64,000 bases of DNA from Macrobrachium rosenbergii. Its lineage: Eukaryota; Arthropoda; Malacostraca; Decapoda; Palaemonidae. The notes beneath the pieces are model-generated. The model did not search any database. It had not been told where the DNA came from and worked only from the letters and a program-made list of their open reading frames with translations. Shown piece by piece: positions 24,025 through 37,595 of the stretch; position 1 is the first letter of the stretch; every line of letters starts with the position of its first letter. The stretch is taken from the NCBI RefSeq assembly GCF_040412425.1, contig NC_089741.1, positions 42,143,538 through 42,207,537 on the forward strand. The letters run 5' to 3'. Position numbers and translations under genes: made by a program.

Positions 24025-24100
24025 TGTTTTAAAACGATAAAAAAAGGGCCAATTACCTAAAAAAAATTATTTTATCTGATATGTGCCTTTGTTCATATTT

Positions 24101-24179
<79 letters not shown>

Positions 24180-24249
24180 AAAACGATTTTAAAAAAAAAA
24201 GAGCCAGTTCCAAAAATTATTTTATCTGATATTATGTGCCTTTGTTCAT

Positions 24250-24316
<67 letters not shown>

Positions 24317-24333
24317 AAAATCGAAATTATAAT

Positions 24334-24392
<59 letters not shown>

Positions 24393-24465
24393 TTTTAAAA
24401 CGATAAAAAAAAGGGCCAATTCGAAAAAAATTATTTTATCTGATATGTGCCTTTGTTCATATTTT

Positions 24466-24548
<83 letters not shown>
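23358..24548. repeat. Compound satellite: (GA)n plus conserved 75-bp spacer, about 8 units
   Basis: GA arrays of about 50-80 bp alternate with a spacer of about 75 bp that begins 'ttttaaaacga.aaaaaa', contains 'gggccaattcc' and 'ttattttatctgatat', and ends 'gtgcctttgttcatattt'. Spacers start near 23429, 23570, 23740, 23875, 24027, 24176 and 24393. One unit (24313) has a different short spacer 'gtataaaatcgaaatt'. Spacers are highly alike while array lengths vary. Long Arg-Glu frames across it are artefacts. Confidence 0.96.
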
Positions 24549-24551
<3 letters not shown>

Positions 24552-24812
24552 TTTTACACAAATCTTAAAGATCTACCTATGACGACCACATCTTTCATAT
24601 AGCTATTTATTACCTAAATTAAATATATTATTCTTAATATTCATTAAGCATCACAATATTGCACGACCTTCCTAAACAACATAACACTGACGTGTTATGA
24701 AATTACAAACAATAACGCTGATTCGTCATCTGAGGCGTCCTTCGGATTAAAGGCTCTGACGAAGGACCAAGGCTTCCCCGAGGCTATGGAGAGGAGACTT
24801 GAGACTGAGACA

Positions 24813-24815
<3 letters not shown>

Positions 24816-24889
<74 letters not shown>

Positions 24890-24946
24890 ATTAGGCTATA
24901 TTACCAATTTTGCACCTCTCTCTTTTCAACTATACTTTAGATTTTG

Positions 24947-25008
<62 letters not shown>

Positions 25009-25131
25009 CAATTATAATTTAGATTTTATACATCTCTCTCTCTCTCTCTCTCTCAAATTATATTTACAATTTTGCACCTCTTCCTCCTTTCAATTATACT
25101 TTAGCTTTTTAATCTCTCTCTCTCTCTCTCT
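24816..25131. repeat. Compound (CT)n satellite with related spacers
   Basis: Four CT arrays (24816-24886, 24949-25006, 25032-25054, 25112-25131) are separated by variants of 'caattatactttagatttt' and 'aattttgcacctct'. Confidence 0.9.
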
Positions 25132-25317
25132 CAAGCCACGCCTTCCAGCATTCCAGGAGCAGACACCGTGACGGAATCTATATACATGCCTACGTGACAA
25201 CGCTTTGTGAAAACTTCAAAATTTAGTCTTAATATTCCCACTGTGAACGGAGTCTTACAACAAAAGAAATCTTAAAAGTCCACCAACCTGTAAATACATG
25301 ATATTTATGCATGCACG

Positions 25318-25377
25318 CGCGCACACACACACACACACACACTGAAATTTGTTGAGCATATATATATATATATATAA

Positions 25378-25422
<45 letters not shown>
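25318..25422. repeat. (AC)n and (AT)n arrays
   Basis: GC/AC alternation at 25315-25342 then AT array 25359-25421 with a 'aaatatataa' interruption. Confidence 0.94.
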
Positions 25423-25425
<3 letters not shown>

Positions 25426-25621
25426 AGATAAAAATTTTAAATATATAGTCTTTCATAAAATAAAAGCAATAGGTAAGATCCGGTAAAAAACTCAACAGAA
25501 TAGAACGATCAAATGTAAAAATAGAAAACTGAGAAAAAATAATAAAGATGAAAATAAAAACTGTAACAAAAAAAAAAACGATAAAGATAAAACAGAAAAT
25601 TGTACGAAGAAAATAAACCAA

Positions 25622-25915
25622 CCAGTGAGGCACCAGAAAAACAGCAGAAATTCCAAGACAGAAGAACAACAGGAATTCCAAGACATTCGAGCAGAAATTC
25701 CAAGACAGGAGAACAGCAGAAATTCCAAGACAGAAGAACAACAGGAATTCCAAGACATTCGAGCAGAAATTCCAAGACATTCGAGCAGAAATTCCAAGAC
25801 AGGAGAACAGCAGAAATTCCAAGACAGAAGAACAACAGGAATTCCAAGACATTAGAGCAGAAATTCCAAGACAGGAGAACAGCAGAAATTCCAAGACAGA
25901 AGAACAGCGTCACAA
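25622..25915. repeat. Minisatellite of interleaved 22- and 25-bp units
   Basis: Two unit types alternate: 'cagaaattccaagacattcg' + 'ag' (22 bp) and 'cagaaattccaagacaggag' + 'aacag' (25 bp, with variant 'aagaacaa'). The order of variants is itself duplicated. Neither strand has stops in several frames, giving overlapping open frames, which is a property of the unit rather than evidence of genes. Confidence 0.92.
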
Positions 25916-26177
25916 ACCTTCAAATTCCTAACAAATAAGAAGACTGACCAACGTCATGAGAATTATATATCTGGCGTTACAACACCGAAGGTCACCGACG
26001 CCCAAAGGAACGGTGGTCAAATAAGGAAGTAACGAGAGAATTGAGGAAACCGATTACAAGATCACTGGCTGAAGCAGATCACCCTACACGCGTTAGGCAA
26101 CAGCAGGCGGTTCTAGTCGGAAACGACGAGAACCTCATTTTTCATGTTAGCATTATCATCATCATCATCATTACTAC
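25916..26177. other. No gene seen
   Basis: Unique sequence; short (ATC)n run at 26154-26170. Confidence 0.45.
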
Positions 26178-26690
<513 letters not shown>

Positions 26691-27814
26691 GGTGCAACAA
26701 GCACTTCGCATTAAAATTCCTTTTTTTATCATCATTGCTGATATCTGCCAAAAAAGTGGTCTTGCTTCCCCTAAGCATTTTAAAGGGATAGTACTGGTCT
26801 TCCTCCCGTAACCCCACATCACCCCCCCTCAACAAAAAAAATACGCACTACATACGCACACGAAAGGGCAAAAAGCTACACTGAACATGTATTGCGTTTT
26901 ATGGCGACGTTGGGATTGCGGCGATACAAAAAGAAAAAAAAAGATATCGACTTAAAAAGGGCGAATATTGATCTGCAAAAGAAATCTTCGATCAGTCATA
27001 AAATCGAATAAATTTTTTATGTAAGTCAATATGAAAAAAATATAAACTCTCACTTCTCCGGGAATGTTTTAAAAGATATTTCTTTCGCTGAATATCGAAT
27101 ATTAAGAGGGAGAGAAAACACACGCACAGAAAAGAGACAACACTTCTTATACTAACTAGACTGTTTAGCAGCACACGGAATGTTGAGACAAAACCTGATT
27201 ATTGAGAACTGGGAATCAACAGCAAACACTCCATGGAAAATTGACTGACCATATGTGATAAATATAGGGGTACTGCATTTAGCACATCTTTGACGAAAAT
27301 ATTCAGCATCCAGATTCTCATTAAGCTGGAAAATGAAACTGATAAGACACAGATGAACAAGCTGGTTTCGGCAAACGCAGGAGCAGTACAGACCAAACGC
27401 TTGTGATGAGACATTGTACAGCAGCGTGCGGAATTTTAAATATTCCCTAACGATGGTTAAATTGAATAAGTCACGGCATTTGGCAGCGTCCATAGACAAA
27501 TGGTATGGCAGGTCCATGGTCAAGTGGGAAGGTCTTAAGTCACTCTAGCAGTCCCGCTAAACTTGTATAGTTAACCGGGATAACCACGAGCAAAGCAGAT
27601 GCAAACTAATTTTGATGGAGCTAACAATCAATAAATAGTGGGGTGTATATTTGCTCTTCGTACGAATTTTATAATAAAAAAAAAAGAAGTTCGGGTTGGA
27701 AGAATTTTAGATTGCTGTAACGACGGAAAATTCGACTGACTTAGCATACGCAGATGATGACGTGAATCAGCAAAATACCACAAGGTTTACAATGCTTGCT
27801 TGATACATTGCATC
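26691..27814. other. Mostly no gene; one unassigned minus-strand frame
   Basis: No repeats stand out. A minus-strand frame at 27523-27152 (123 codons) is the longest non-repetitive open frame in the window outside the flippase gene. I do not recognise it: it is Cys- and Leu-rich, contains 'YCSCVCRNQLVHLC' and 'CAKCSTP', and lacks a clear start context or splice partners. It may be a decayed transposon fragment or chance. Confidence 0.25.
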
Positions 27815-27972
27815 ATATATACTGTATATATATATATATAAAATATATATATATACTGTATATAATTTTGCACAGAGTATATATAGTATATATATCTCTG
27901 TATATATACAGTTAGTATATATGTATATGATTTTACATATAGTATGTATATATATGTATATAGGCTATATAC

Positions 27973-28011
<39 letters not shown>

Positions 28012-28109
28012 GACTATTATATCATCCGATCAGTGCAACCTTTCACCATAATGTCAAATCTTCATGTGTGAACATCACTGATTCCCACCGCTCAACATCT
28101 GCATTCATT

Positions 28110-28146
<37 letters not shown>

Positions 28147-28268
28147 AGGCTACCTTATCAGTATCTTATGAACGGTTTCACTCAGGCGGGATGAGAATTG
28201 CCTTGCAGAAACCCTACTATCCCCAAAGGTTAGATGATATATATTTTGACATGGTATCGACAATCAAG

Positions 28269-28314
<46 letters not shown>
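27815..28314. repeat. Mixed AT, GA and CT arrays
   Basis: Broken AT arrays with repeated 'actgtatata' (27818-27965), (GA)n at 27976-28003 and 28118-28143, and (CT)n at 28270-28314, with unique DNA between. Confidence 0.9.
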
Positions 28315-28317
<3 letters not shown>

Positions 28318-28435
28318 TGAACGACTCTTATTCGAATCTCAAACTGAATAAGAATGGACACATGGGCGTGTTTTCCAAGAGTCAAGCGTGCCTAAAATTA
28401 ACCTAAGTAGTGAATTACGTACCTAGTTGTCGTGG

Positions 28436-28440
28436 GCCGC

Positions 28441-28508
<68 letters not shown>

Positions 28509-28568
28509 TACGAGAACCTTATGTTTTGTTTTACGTCAGTTACATTCTGTAATAATCTGAGATGCAGA

Positions 28569-28626
<58 letters not shown>

Positions 28627-28676
28627 TACGAGAACCTATGTTTTGTTGGACATCAGTTACATTCTGTCATAATCTG

Positions 28677-28738
<62 letters not shown>
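28436..28738. repeat. Compound (GA)n satellite, three units of about 120 bp
   Basis: GA arrays at 28443-28504, 28571-28621 and 28684-28736 are separated by two near-identical spacers, 'actttacgagaacct.atgtt' ... 'cagttacattctgt.ataatc' ... 'tgagatgcagaga'. Confidence 0.94.
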
Positions 28739-28739
<1 letters not shown>

Positions 28740-28919
28740 ATTACTACGTAAAACGGGAGGACCTTCGACGAGGTAATCCTCAACTAAGCGAAACTCCTCT
28801 TAAGTTATACCCCCGTTAAACAGGAGTGCATCAACAACGTAATACTGAACTAGGTGAAACCATTCATAAGTTACGCCCCAACTGCAATCCACAACCAGAT
28901 ACATAATTCACTGCTTAGG

Positions 28920-28920
<1 letters not shown>

Positions 28921-28966
<46 letters not shown>
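28921..28966. repeat. (GA)n microsatellite
   Basis: About 22 GA units. Confidence 0.95.
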
Positions 28967-28967
<1 letters not shown>

Positions 28968-29627
28968 ACCACAATGACAACAGCGCTGTACTTTATTTCT
29001 TATCATACTCGGCGGACTTGAGCTGATTGTAGCGTACATGCCACGAAGCGTTATCAGTTTGAAGTTTAGCAGAAGGTATTTCCTCCTCTTTTCACTTCCT
29101 GGAAACAGCTATAATAATTTACGTATTAACTCGTGTACACCAATACCGTAAAAATTACAGCTACATGCTTAAATGTGCAATATTCTATATAGTCAGTAGT
29201 GTACTGTATATTACTGTTACGGCAATTCGTCCTAGTTTAGCATGTATCTGTTTACTTACAGCAAATACGTTTATCAGCGAAACATGGGAATGTTTTCGAC
29301 TACCCTAAAGAAATTTCTTTTAAAACTTTCATTTTTCTAGTTTTCCAACTATTACGATAAAATGCAAATAGTCACCTGTAAAAATCGTACAAAATTCATG
29401 AACCTACCATGAAAACTAGCTTTACGTCACTTGCTGAATTAATATGCTTCATACTTGTACACAGGTCATTAGTGTAACTTTGAACCAGCCTTAAATACTT
29501 TGCACTTCATCTACATCTTGAATATATATTGGCGCTCACTACCTAAAGTAATACTCGCGTCTCGATTTTCCAAAATTACCCCTTATTCACGAAACACCTG
29601 ACTATTGAGACGAATTCGATAAAATAA

Positions 29628-29630
<3 letters not shown>
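28967..29630. other. No gene seen
   Basis: Unique-looking AT-rich sequence with no supported features. Confidence 0.45.
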
Positions 29631-29699
<69 letters not shown>

Positions 29700-29772
29700 C
29701 CTTTCATGAGCCACAGGAAATGAAAAGGTCCTGAAGATAATGGTGTTTGGAAATTCTGTCGTCGAATCAATG

Positions 29773-29833
<61 letters not shown>
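29631..29833. repeat. Two (GA)n arrays
   Basis: GA arrays at 29632-29697 and 29776-29833 separated by about 75 bp of unrelated sequence. Confidence 0.95.
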
Positions 29834-29838
<5 letters not shown>

Positions 29839-29970
29839 TTCCCAGTTTCAAGAAAAGGCTACTCAACGTCCCCCGAACGAAAATTTCCTATAGTTTCGAG
29901 AACTAAATACTACAGTGAAACCGTCGTGTTATAAATACCGAGAAGCCACGGGTTGAATTTTGTGTAAACT

Positions 29971-29971
<1 letters not shown>

Positions 29972-30029
<58 letters not shown>

Positions 30030-30030
30030 T
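29972..30030. repeat. (AAT)n microsatellite
   Basis: About 19 AAT units. Confidence 0.96.
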
Positions 30031-30362
30031 TTATAAAACACAAGTGACAACTGTAACCATTACAATAACCATCATAAGAATTACGTGAACGTCCCCAAAC
30101 CGAGATGGCAAAAAATATACAAAAATACTAAAGAAAACATATACACGAAAATTAAGTAATCACGAAATAACAAACCAACTCTCAAAGGCTTCATACTACC
30201 AACAGTCGCTCTCCTCATCCTCCTCCTCCTCCAACTCCGTAACTGGATCAAGGGAAAAAAAAAAAAAAAAAAAGACTTTATGATTACCTTGATACACCTG
30301 TGCACATACACAAAATTCTACCACCATCCATAATTTGTGAGCGCTATCAGATATTAGTCATC

Positions 30363-30366
<4 letters not shown>

Positions 30367-30431
<65 letters not shown>
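30367..30431. repeat. (GA)n microsatellite
   Basis: About 32 GA units. Confidence 0.96.
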
Positions 30432-31405
<974 letters not shown>

Positions 31406-31407
<2 letters not shown>

Positions 31408-32020
31408 AAATACCCTGACTTGAAACAGTCCAACAATTCTTAGGGTAATTAATGTCTAGGAACAAGGCACAGTCAGGCATGGGCAAATGTGTAAAATATG
31501 GGAAAAAATTAGTGAAAATTAACATTCTTTGGTTAGGTGAAATCTAAAAATTAGTACTTAACTGAAAAGGCGATGTACAAGTGTTGACAATTAGCGCTCT
31601 CTTAGGTGGGTCTGTACATTAATTAATACATAAATCTAAATATATAATACTTATTTTCAAAAATAATGACAGGCGGTTGCCTGAATTACGACAAATCTAA
31701 GGAAAAAATTATCCGTCGGAGATACATTAAAGAGCAAAGATCAAAACAGTCCAATACCCTTAGTTAATTACAAAAGTGAAGGTAAGTATTAAACACGCAG
31801 AGGGAGCTCGCCTCTTGCAGAAACGAAGGTTATAAAGTTAAGGAAAGTAGACGGTTTCATAATTGCATTACAAGACCGCTGGAAATGCCCACAGCATGGC
31901 GAGATTTGAGACAAAGTACCAAACCTCTGGACGTTACGCACCGCACCGCTGTTCGGGCCAAGGCACCATCGTTCTAAATATTTACAAAGGGGTCAGTGTG
32001 AGGGGGGGCCTGGCCCCCGA
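31406..32020. other. No gene seen
   Basis: No supported frame or repeat. Confidence 0.45.
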
Positions 32021-32024
32021 AGCT

Positions 32025-32430
32025 CAAGAACAACTTCACAGCCTAATCATCAAAGCCTAATCATCCAATAACTTCACAGCCTAATCATCCCATAACTTCC
32101 CAGCCTAAACATCAAATAACTTCACAGCCTAATCATCAAATAACTTCACAGCCTAATCATCAAATAACTTCACAGCCTAATCATCAAATAACTTCACAGC
32201 CTAATCATCAAATAACTTCCCAGTCCAATCATCCAATAACCTTACAGCTTGATCATCCAATAACTTCACAACTTAATCATCCAGTAACTTCACAGCCTAA
32301 TCATCCAATAACTAAACAGCCTAAACAACCAATAACTTCACAGCATAATCATCCAATAACTTCACAGCATAATCCAATAACTTCACAGCATGTAACTAAT
32401 AACTTACAGCATAATCCAATAAACAAACTT
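32025..32430. repeat. Minisatellite, period 24 bp, about 16 units
   Basis: Unit 'aataacttcacagcctaatc' plus 'atca'. The central units (32110-32215) are almost identical; edge units drift to 'acagcataatcc' and 'cagtccaatcat'. Confidence 0.95.
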
Positions 32431-32806
32431 CACGAAGAAAATTCACTAAAGCTTCCCGCAAGCACGAAAATCAAGACCTGGCAAAACCTCAAAAGCACAA
32501 CTGACCCTGACACAGAAACACAAAACTACGAATTCTTTTTCAAACAGCAATCAGCAGGAGCGTGTTCATATTAAGTCATTTCGTCCAACTGAACGCAACC
32601 TAACCGAACCTCACTCACTAAACCTAACCTTTCTTTAATTACCTTTCAAAAAATAAATCAGGCGGGCTTCGCGCTCTGACCTACAAGAACGATCTCCGCC
32701 GAACTCAAAAGTTACACTGAAGGGGTCCGTGGTTGGTCCTTTGCGACTAAGAAACCGCTAATCGCGAAGAGACAACGACGTGGCTTTGGCAGGTGAGAAC
32801 ACCTGT

Positions 32807-32846
<40 letters not shown>

Positions 32847-34270
32847 GGTTGTTGTAGGTTAGCGGGTGGAGGGTACTCTCAGCACACCGCATCTGTGACA
32901 ATAAAATGATTTGAGAGGTGTACCGGGTGGAGAAGGGAAGGGTGTACCGGGAAAGGGGAAGGGTGGGAGGGGGGTACCGCAGTGAGAGAGGTCAACGCAG
33001 GACCTACATTTGACAACGCCATTCCTAAGCACGCTTAAAGTTACGTACGTTTCATCAAACGCGCTCAAATATACACGCTCTCTCCGTCCTTACACAGATT
33101 TTCAAATTCAAATTCAATGTTCGGATTCAAAACTTCATGCAAAAATATTTTTTAAAAAAATTTAAACAAGTATTGGCAAAATAGTTCTCGTATAGCGACT
33201 AGCTTTGTTCGAATTCTAATGACGGGGTAAATTAAGCTTAGCTTGGGACAAAGTAATTCTGCTACGCTAAACCAGGACAAAGGGACTACGGATAATTTAA
33301 TATTTAAATCCAATGATGTTGAATTATTTATAATTATTACAAGGACAAACGTACTTGAAATAATCTAAATAAAATTGTGAGGATGATTCAAATTAGGATC
33401 GCCTTCAGAGGACAAAGACTCATCAGACTCATTATGGTAATTGAAATATAAATATTCTAGCGTTAAATTTTTATGCTGGCTGAGATACCGACTTGAAAAT
33501 GAATCTTACATCAACTGATATTTATAATATAAGAGGCTTATTACCTTTAAGTTAAGAAGCCTACCTTGCTTCGTACACGAATGACTGGTTTATTTACGGA
33601 TCCGAAATTTGCTAATTACTGATACCGAGTTTTTAAGTTTTACTTTTTACTTTAATTTAAAAGTTTTAGTTATTATTAGCCGCCAAGTTTTTTTTTTCAA
33701 ATCTGACAGCTCTATTTGGATATTTGATATTTTGATATTTTTTCCAACGTATATAAATCACTACTATATATTCATAGTTCCCAATATTTTGTGTGTGTCA
33801 AATTCGACAATTGCATTTTGATATATAACATTCTAGATTCTTCACATGTATAACCTAAAAATCATTGCTACTTACTACATAAATTGCAAATTCTTATGAC
33901 AATGTTCACTTCTGGGATTAAACCCACAGAGCACCTTCGCCTATGGCTAAATTAAAACCTTCACATTTATAAAAAAAAAAAATATAAAAAAATTCTTGGG
34001 ACATTTTTCATCAGCATAAAAATAAAGCTAAACAAAGTGACTGTTCCCTCAAAGAACAGATTTGTGTACAAATGTCTAAATACCAACAAAAAAGCACATT
34101 CGTTACTTAAAACCCACATCAGAATATGCAATCTTTGTGCTTAATAGTTTATGCAAGAGTAAATGAGTTCAATGGAAAAAATATTTAAGGCCGAGAGATT
34201 GAGAAAGAGAAGAATATCACCAGTCTTAGACAAAGTGAAAGGAAACAGAGGGAAGCAACACATTATTAGG
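32431..34270. other. No gene seen; one (GA)n array
   Basis: Contains (GA)n at 32808-32847 followed by a G-rich block with 'gtgtaccggg' repeats (32920-32980), and AT-rich unique sequence to 34270. No reading frame I can support. Confidence 0.5.
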
Positions 34271-34274
34271 TAAA

Positions 34275-34391
34275 GAGAGAGAGAGAGAGAGAGAGAGAAT
34301 AGAGAGAGAGAGAGAGAGAAGAGAAGAGAGACCAACATCAGTAAGTAACAAATGAAGATGAAAAACTAAAGCATGAGAGAGAGAGAGAGAG

Positions 34392-34422
<31 letters not shown>

Positions 34423-34553
34423 CTAAAACCATGTACCAGCATCAGAGGTAACAAGAGGGAAAAACTAAAGCATGAGAGAAGAGAGAGAGAGAGCAAAACA
34501 GAGAGAGAGAGACTTCCTTCCTAGAGCGAGCATGACCACATAGGCCGTTTAAA

Positions 34554-34608
<55 letters not shown>
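34275..34608. repeat. Cluster of short (GA)n arrays with repeated spacers
   Basis: GA runs at 34275-34331, 34376-34421, 34475-34512 and 34559-34608. The spacers share 'accaacatcagtaagtaa' or close variants and 'gaaaaactaaagcatgaga', so the arrays again form compound units. Confidence 0.88.
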
Positions 34609-35535
34609 ACTAAAACATACCAACATCAGTAGGTAAATAAGAGGGGAAAACTAAAGCCTCCTTCTCGAGCCCCTTTCCCCTAACGAGCCCGCATCGGCCG
34701 CTTAAAAGAACTGCAGCAGTAGAGACCCTCCCTCCTCCCTCCTCCTTTCTCCCCTTTCCCCTCCCCTCCACTACCTCCCAAACGTCACCACAACTTCCCA
34801 AACATTCACACACACACACACAAACACACACACGGGGGTGTCTGCCCTCTCCCCTCCCCTCCCCAATCATCCTCCAAACATACACATACAAACAAACACA
34901 CAGTCACACACCCACCCAAGTATGTTTCATACTATGCATAATAAGATGCTTCCCGTATATACGATGCTTCCCTGGGACTATTTACAAAAATATATATACC
35001 CGGCTCACACAAATGTTTCCCCAAGACATAGCAAAATGTTTTTCTACATTCCTGGCAATATATTTCTTGAACTAGCCTTAAAATGTTTCTGAAATACTGA
35101 AGAAACAACAAATCTCTAATAATAAGACAAAAAAATAAAAGGCCCTTATATGTAAGAAACCAAAAATCTCCATGATACTAAGAAACGAAAAAAAAAAAAA
35201 AAAATGTTTCCCCAAACAGCGGGCGCATCGAAAAGTTACATTTAATAAAAAACAAAATGTTGATAACATCATAAACATCAGTAAGATGTCCTTGAACAAA
35301 TCACAACAAAATGTTTAGCAGGAAAATCCAACAAGATTTTCCCCTCATACCGGACACGTCACGACTCTTCCGAAAAATAACAGAGAACAATTAGATGACT
35401 TCCTGCGTTGTACAAGTGTTGAAACGGACGAGGCCAGTTGCGAAATAGGAAAATGTCACCAATTATCCCGTGATATTCTGTATGGAAAATCTAATCGTCA
35501 CGAGCAGCACCAATTACTGAAGTTTAATATTATTA
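34609..35535. other. No gene seen; pyrimidine- and AC-rich patches
   Basis: C/T-rich stretch 34705-34790 and ACAC runs to 34915. From 34940 to 35320 the motif 'aaaatgttt' recurs every few tens of bases as a very diverged repeat. Confidence 0.45.
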
Positions 35536-35537
35536 TA

Positions 35538-35572
<35 letters not shown>

Positions 35573-35634
35573 GTCCCATTAATTTCCCATATAAACTAAC
35601 TCAAATAACGAAGCCAGTTTATTCAACTGGATAA

Positions 35635-35673
<39 letters not shown>
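35536..35673. repeat. Two (ATT)n arrays
   Basis: ATT runs at 35540-35573 and 35635-35673. Confidence 0.95.
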
Positions 35674-35674
<1 letters not shown>

Positions 35675-36014
35675 TCTCTAAAAAAAAAAAAAAACTATCA
35701 AGCATACAAAGCTGCGTGTCCACTTAATGCGCAGGCCGCAGGGAGTTTATAACAAATTATGCTGTCATCACAAACATATCTCAAGCGATACTTAAACGAT
35801 CCTGGTTGTCAAATTACCCTGATTGATGAACGCCTAAACAAAGAAACTCTTCTACTGGAAAACAAACGCACAAACAGGTGGCAAGACAGACAATCATTTC
35901 AACGAAGGAGTTACCATCATTCACACACACACAAAACCTGGGGTAATGTACGGGACCTTTTATTTAATGTTTCAATTATGGGCAATTCAAAATGCAGTCA
36001 CTGCTTCGATTTCC

Positions 36015-36019
<5 letters not shown>

Positions 36020-36084
<65 letters not shown>

Positions 36085-36260
36085 CATATATATATATCTA
36101 TATATATATACACACATATATACATATATTATCTATATATATATACACATACATATATACATATATTATCTATAAATATTATACATATATATACATATAT
36201 TATATATATACATATATATACATACACATCTAATTTATATATATACAAACATACATATAC
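36020..36260. repeat. (AT)n array with ATACAT variants
   Basis: AT run 36021-36080 then 'acatatatacatat' style variants with 'ttatcta' breaks. Confidence 0.94.
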
Positions 36261-36820
36261 ATATACACAAATATAATTGCACAAATATACGTGTGTGTGT
36301 GTGTGTGTTGAACTGAATCACGAAGATATGGAACGTGATGAATATACATGTGTTTGTGTTTGTTATATATATAACACGTGAAACACCTGCCTCCGAAATG
36401 ACATTTACACATTAAAGCATAAATATCGAAAGACTTCTTAATTTCCCGCACAATTACACATGTGTGCTCTCATGCCTACACCTCTATAAAAAGAAAAAAT
36501 ATAAATTTTATAAATTTCATGCCAAACTCGTACACACAGGAATTTAAAAAAAAAAGGTCCATATCATGACCTTGCTTAAGAAGCATCCAACATAGATTTA
36601 AGTCTGGCAAAAATGTTGCTGTTACCCAATAAACAACTAGACACAGACGATGATGAAGTTAGACCTTTAATTGAGCGTTTATCTTCCTGTACTGTTAAAA
36701 GCATATCTGAAACCCTCTGACAATGATATATCAGCAGCCCTCGTAAAGCTTATGGATTTCTCAAGAGAATTTTAACAATATACCTTAACACTCAAGAAAA
36801 GGCTCCTATCATCTTTAAAC
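36261..36820. other. No gene seen
   Basis: A short GT run at 36292-36307; otherwise unique. Confidence 0.45.
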
Positions 36821-36821
36821 A

Positions 36822-37112
36822 GGAATTGGAATACAAAGTTTTGACCAAAGGCCATGCATTAGGACCTGTGAGGTCATTCAGCGCTAAAAGGGAAACAGTA
36901 GGGGTGGTTTTGAAAACCTCGCACTTACAATATGAATCAATTGTTAGCAGAACGTGGAAAGTAAGGGGGAAGAAAGAGAATAAGAACGGAGGCACAGTAA
37001 AAGAAATGAAAGGGGTTGCAGCTAAGGGCCGAAGGGACGCTGCAAAGAACCTTAGGGAATGCCTACAGCGCACCACGTGAGATGCACTGACGGCCCTACG
37101 GGATGGAGAAAG
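36822..37112 (+). repeat. Dispersed repeat family B, copy 5
   Basis: Landmarks 'ttgaccaaaggcca', 'ggacctgtgaggtcattcag', 'gttgcagctaagggccgaag' and the tail with 'gatgcactgacggcc'. A 50-base fragment of the same family ('agaacatgaacggaggtaca') follows at about 37103-37150. Confidence 0.83.
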
Positions 37113-37281
37113 AGAACATGAACGGAGGTACAGTAAAAGAAACGTGAGGCGTACTGGTCCTTATCTTTAAAGAACGTGACTGATCTTCATAGTCTTTCAG
37201 ATCTTCATAGTCTTTCAGTGACACTACGTCAACCCAGCAATGCAATAATCAACAGTTACAAAATCTATTGCGTTGAAACGA

Positions 37282-37595
37282 GTTGAGTTCAATATAGAAT
37301 TTAGGCCAAAGGACAAGCACTGAGACCTATGAGGTCATTCAGCGCTGAAATGGAAATTGGCAGTAAAAGGTTTGAACGGTGAAACAAAGAAAACCTCAAA
37401 GCAGTTGCACTATGAATCAACTGTTAGCGAGAGGGTGAAAAGTAAGATGAAGAAAGAGAATATGAAAGGAGGTACAGTAACAGGAACGAAAAGGGTTGCA
37501 GCTAGGGGCCGAAGGCACGCTGCAAAGAACTTTAAGTAAAGCCTACAGTGCACCGCATGAGATGCACTGACGGCACCAACTCCCTAACGGGTAAA
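37282..37595 (+). repeat. Dispersed repeat family B, copy 6
   Basis: Full set of landmarks from 'aatatagaatttaggccaaa' to 'gtgcaccgcatgagatgcac', then 'tgacggcaccaactcccta'. It lies in the same orientation about 460 bp after copy 5. Confidence 0.86.

Noticed and set aside
23478..24332. Long Arg-Glu and Leu-Ser open frames of 80-157 codons
   Set aside because: They are translations of (GA)n/(CT)n arrays, open on both strands because the dinucleotide lacks stops; no start context, domain or splice signals.
23358..24548. CRISPR-like array, because of regularly spaced repeats
   Set aside because: The conserved parts are longer than the variable ones, which are simple GA runs; the genome is eukaryotic and no cas genes exist.
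25622..25915. A protein with KFQDRRT-type repeats
   Set aside because: Several frames on both strands are equally open, and the unit lengths 22 and 25 bp are not multiples of three, so the peptide register would shift.
32575..32640. Arthropod telomere repeat (CCTAA) because of 'cctaacc' and 'aacctaacc' motifs
   Set aside because: Only two or three irregular matches, no tandem register.
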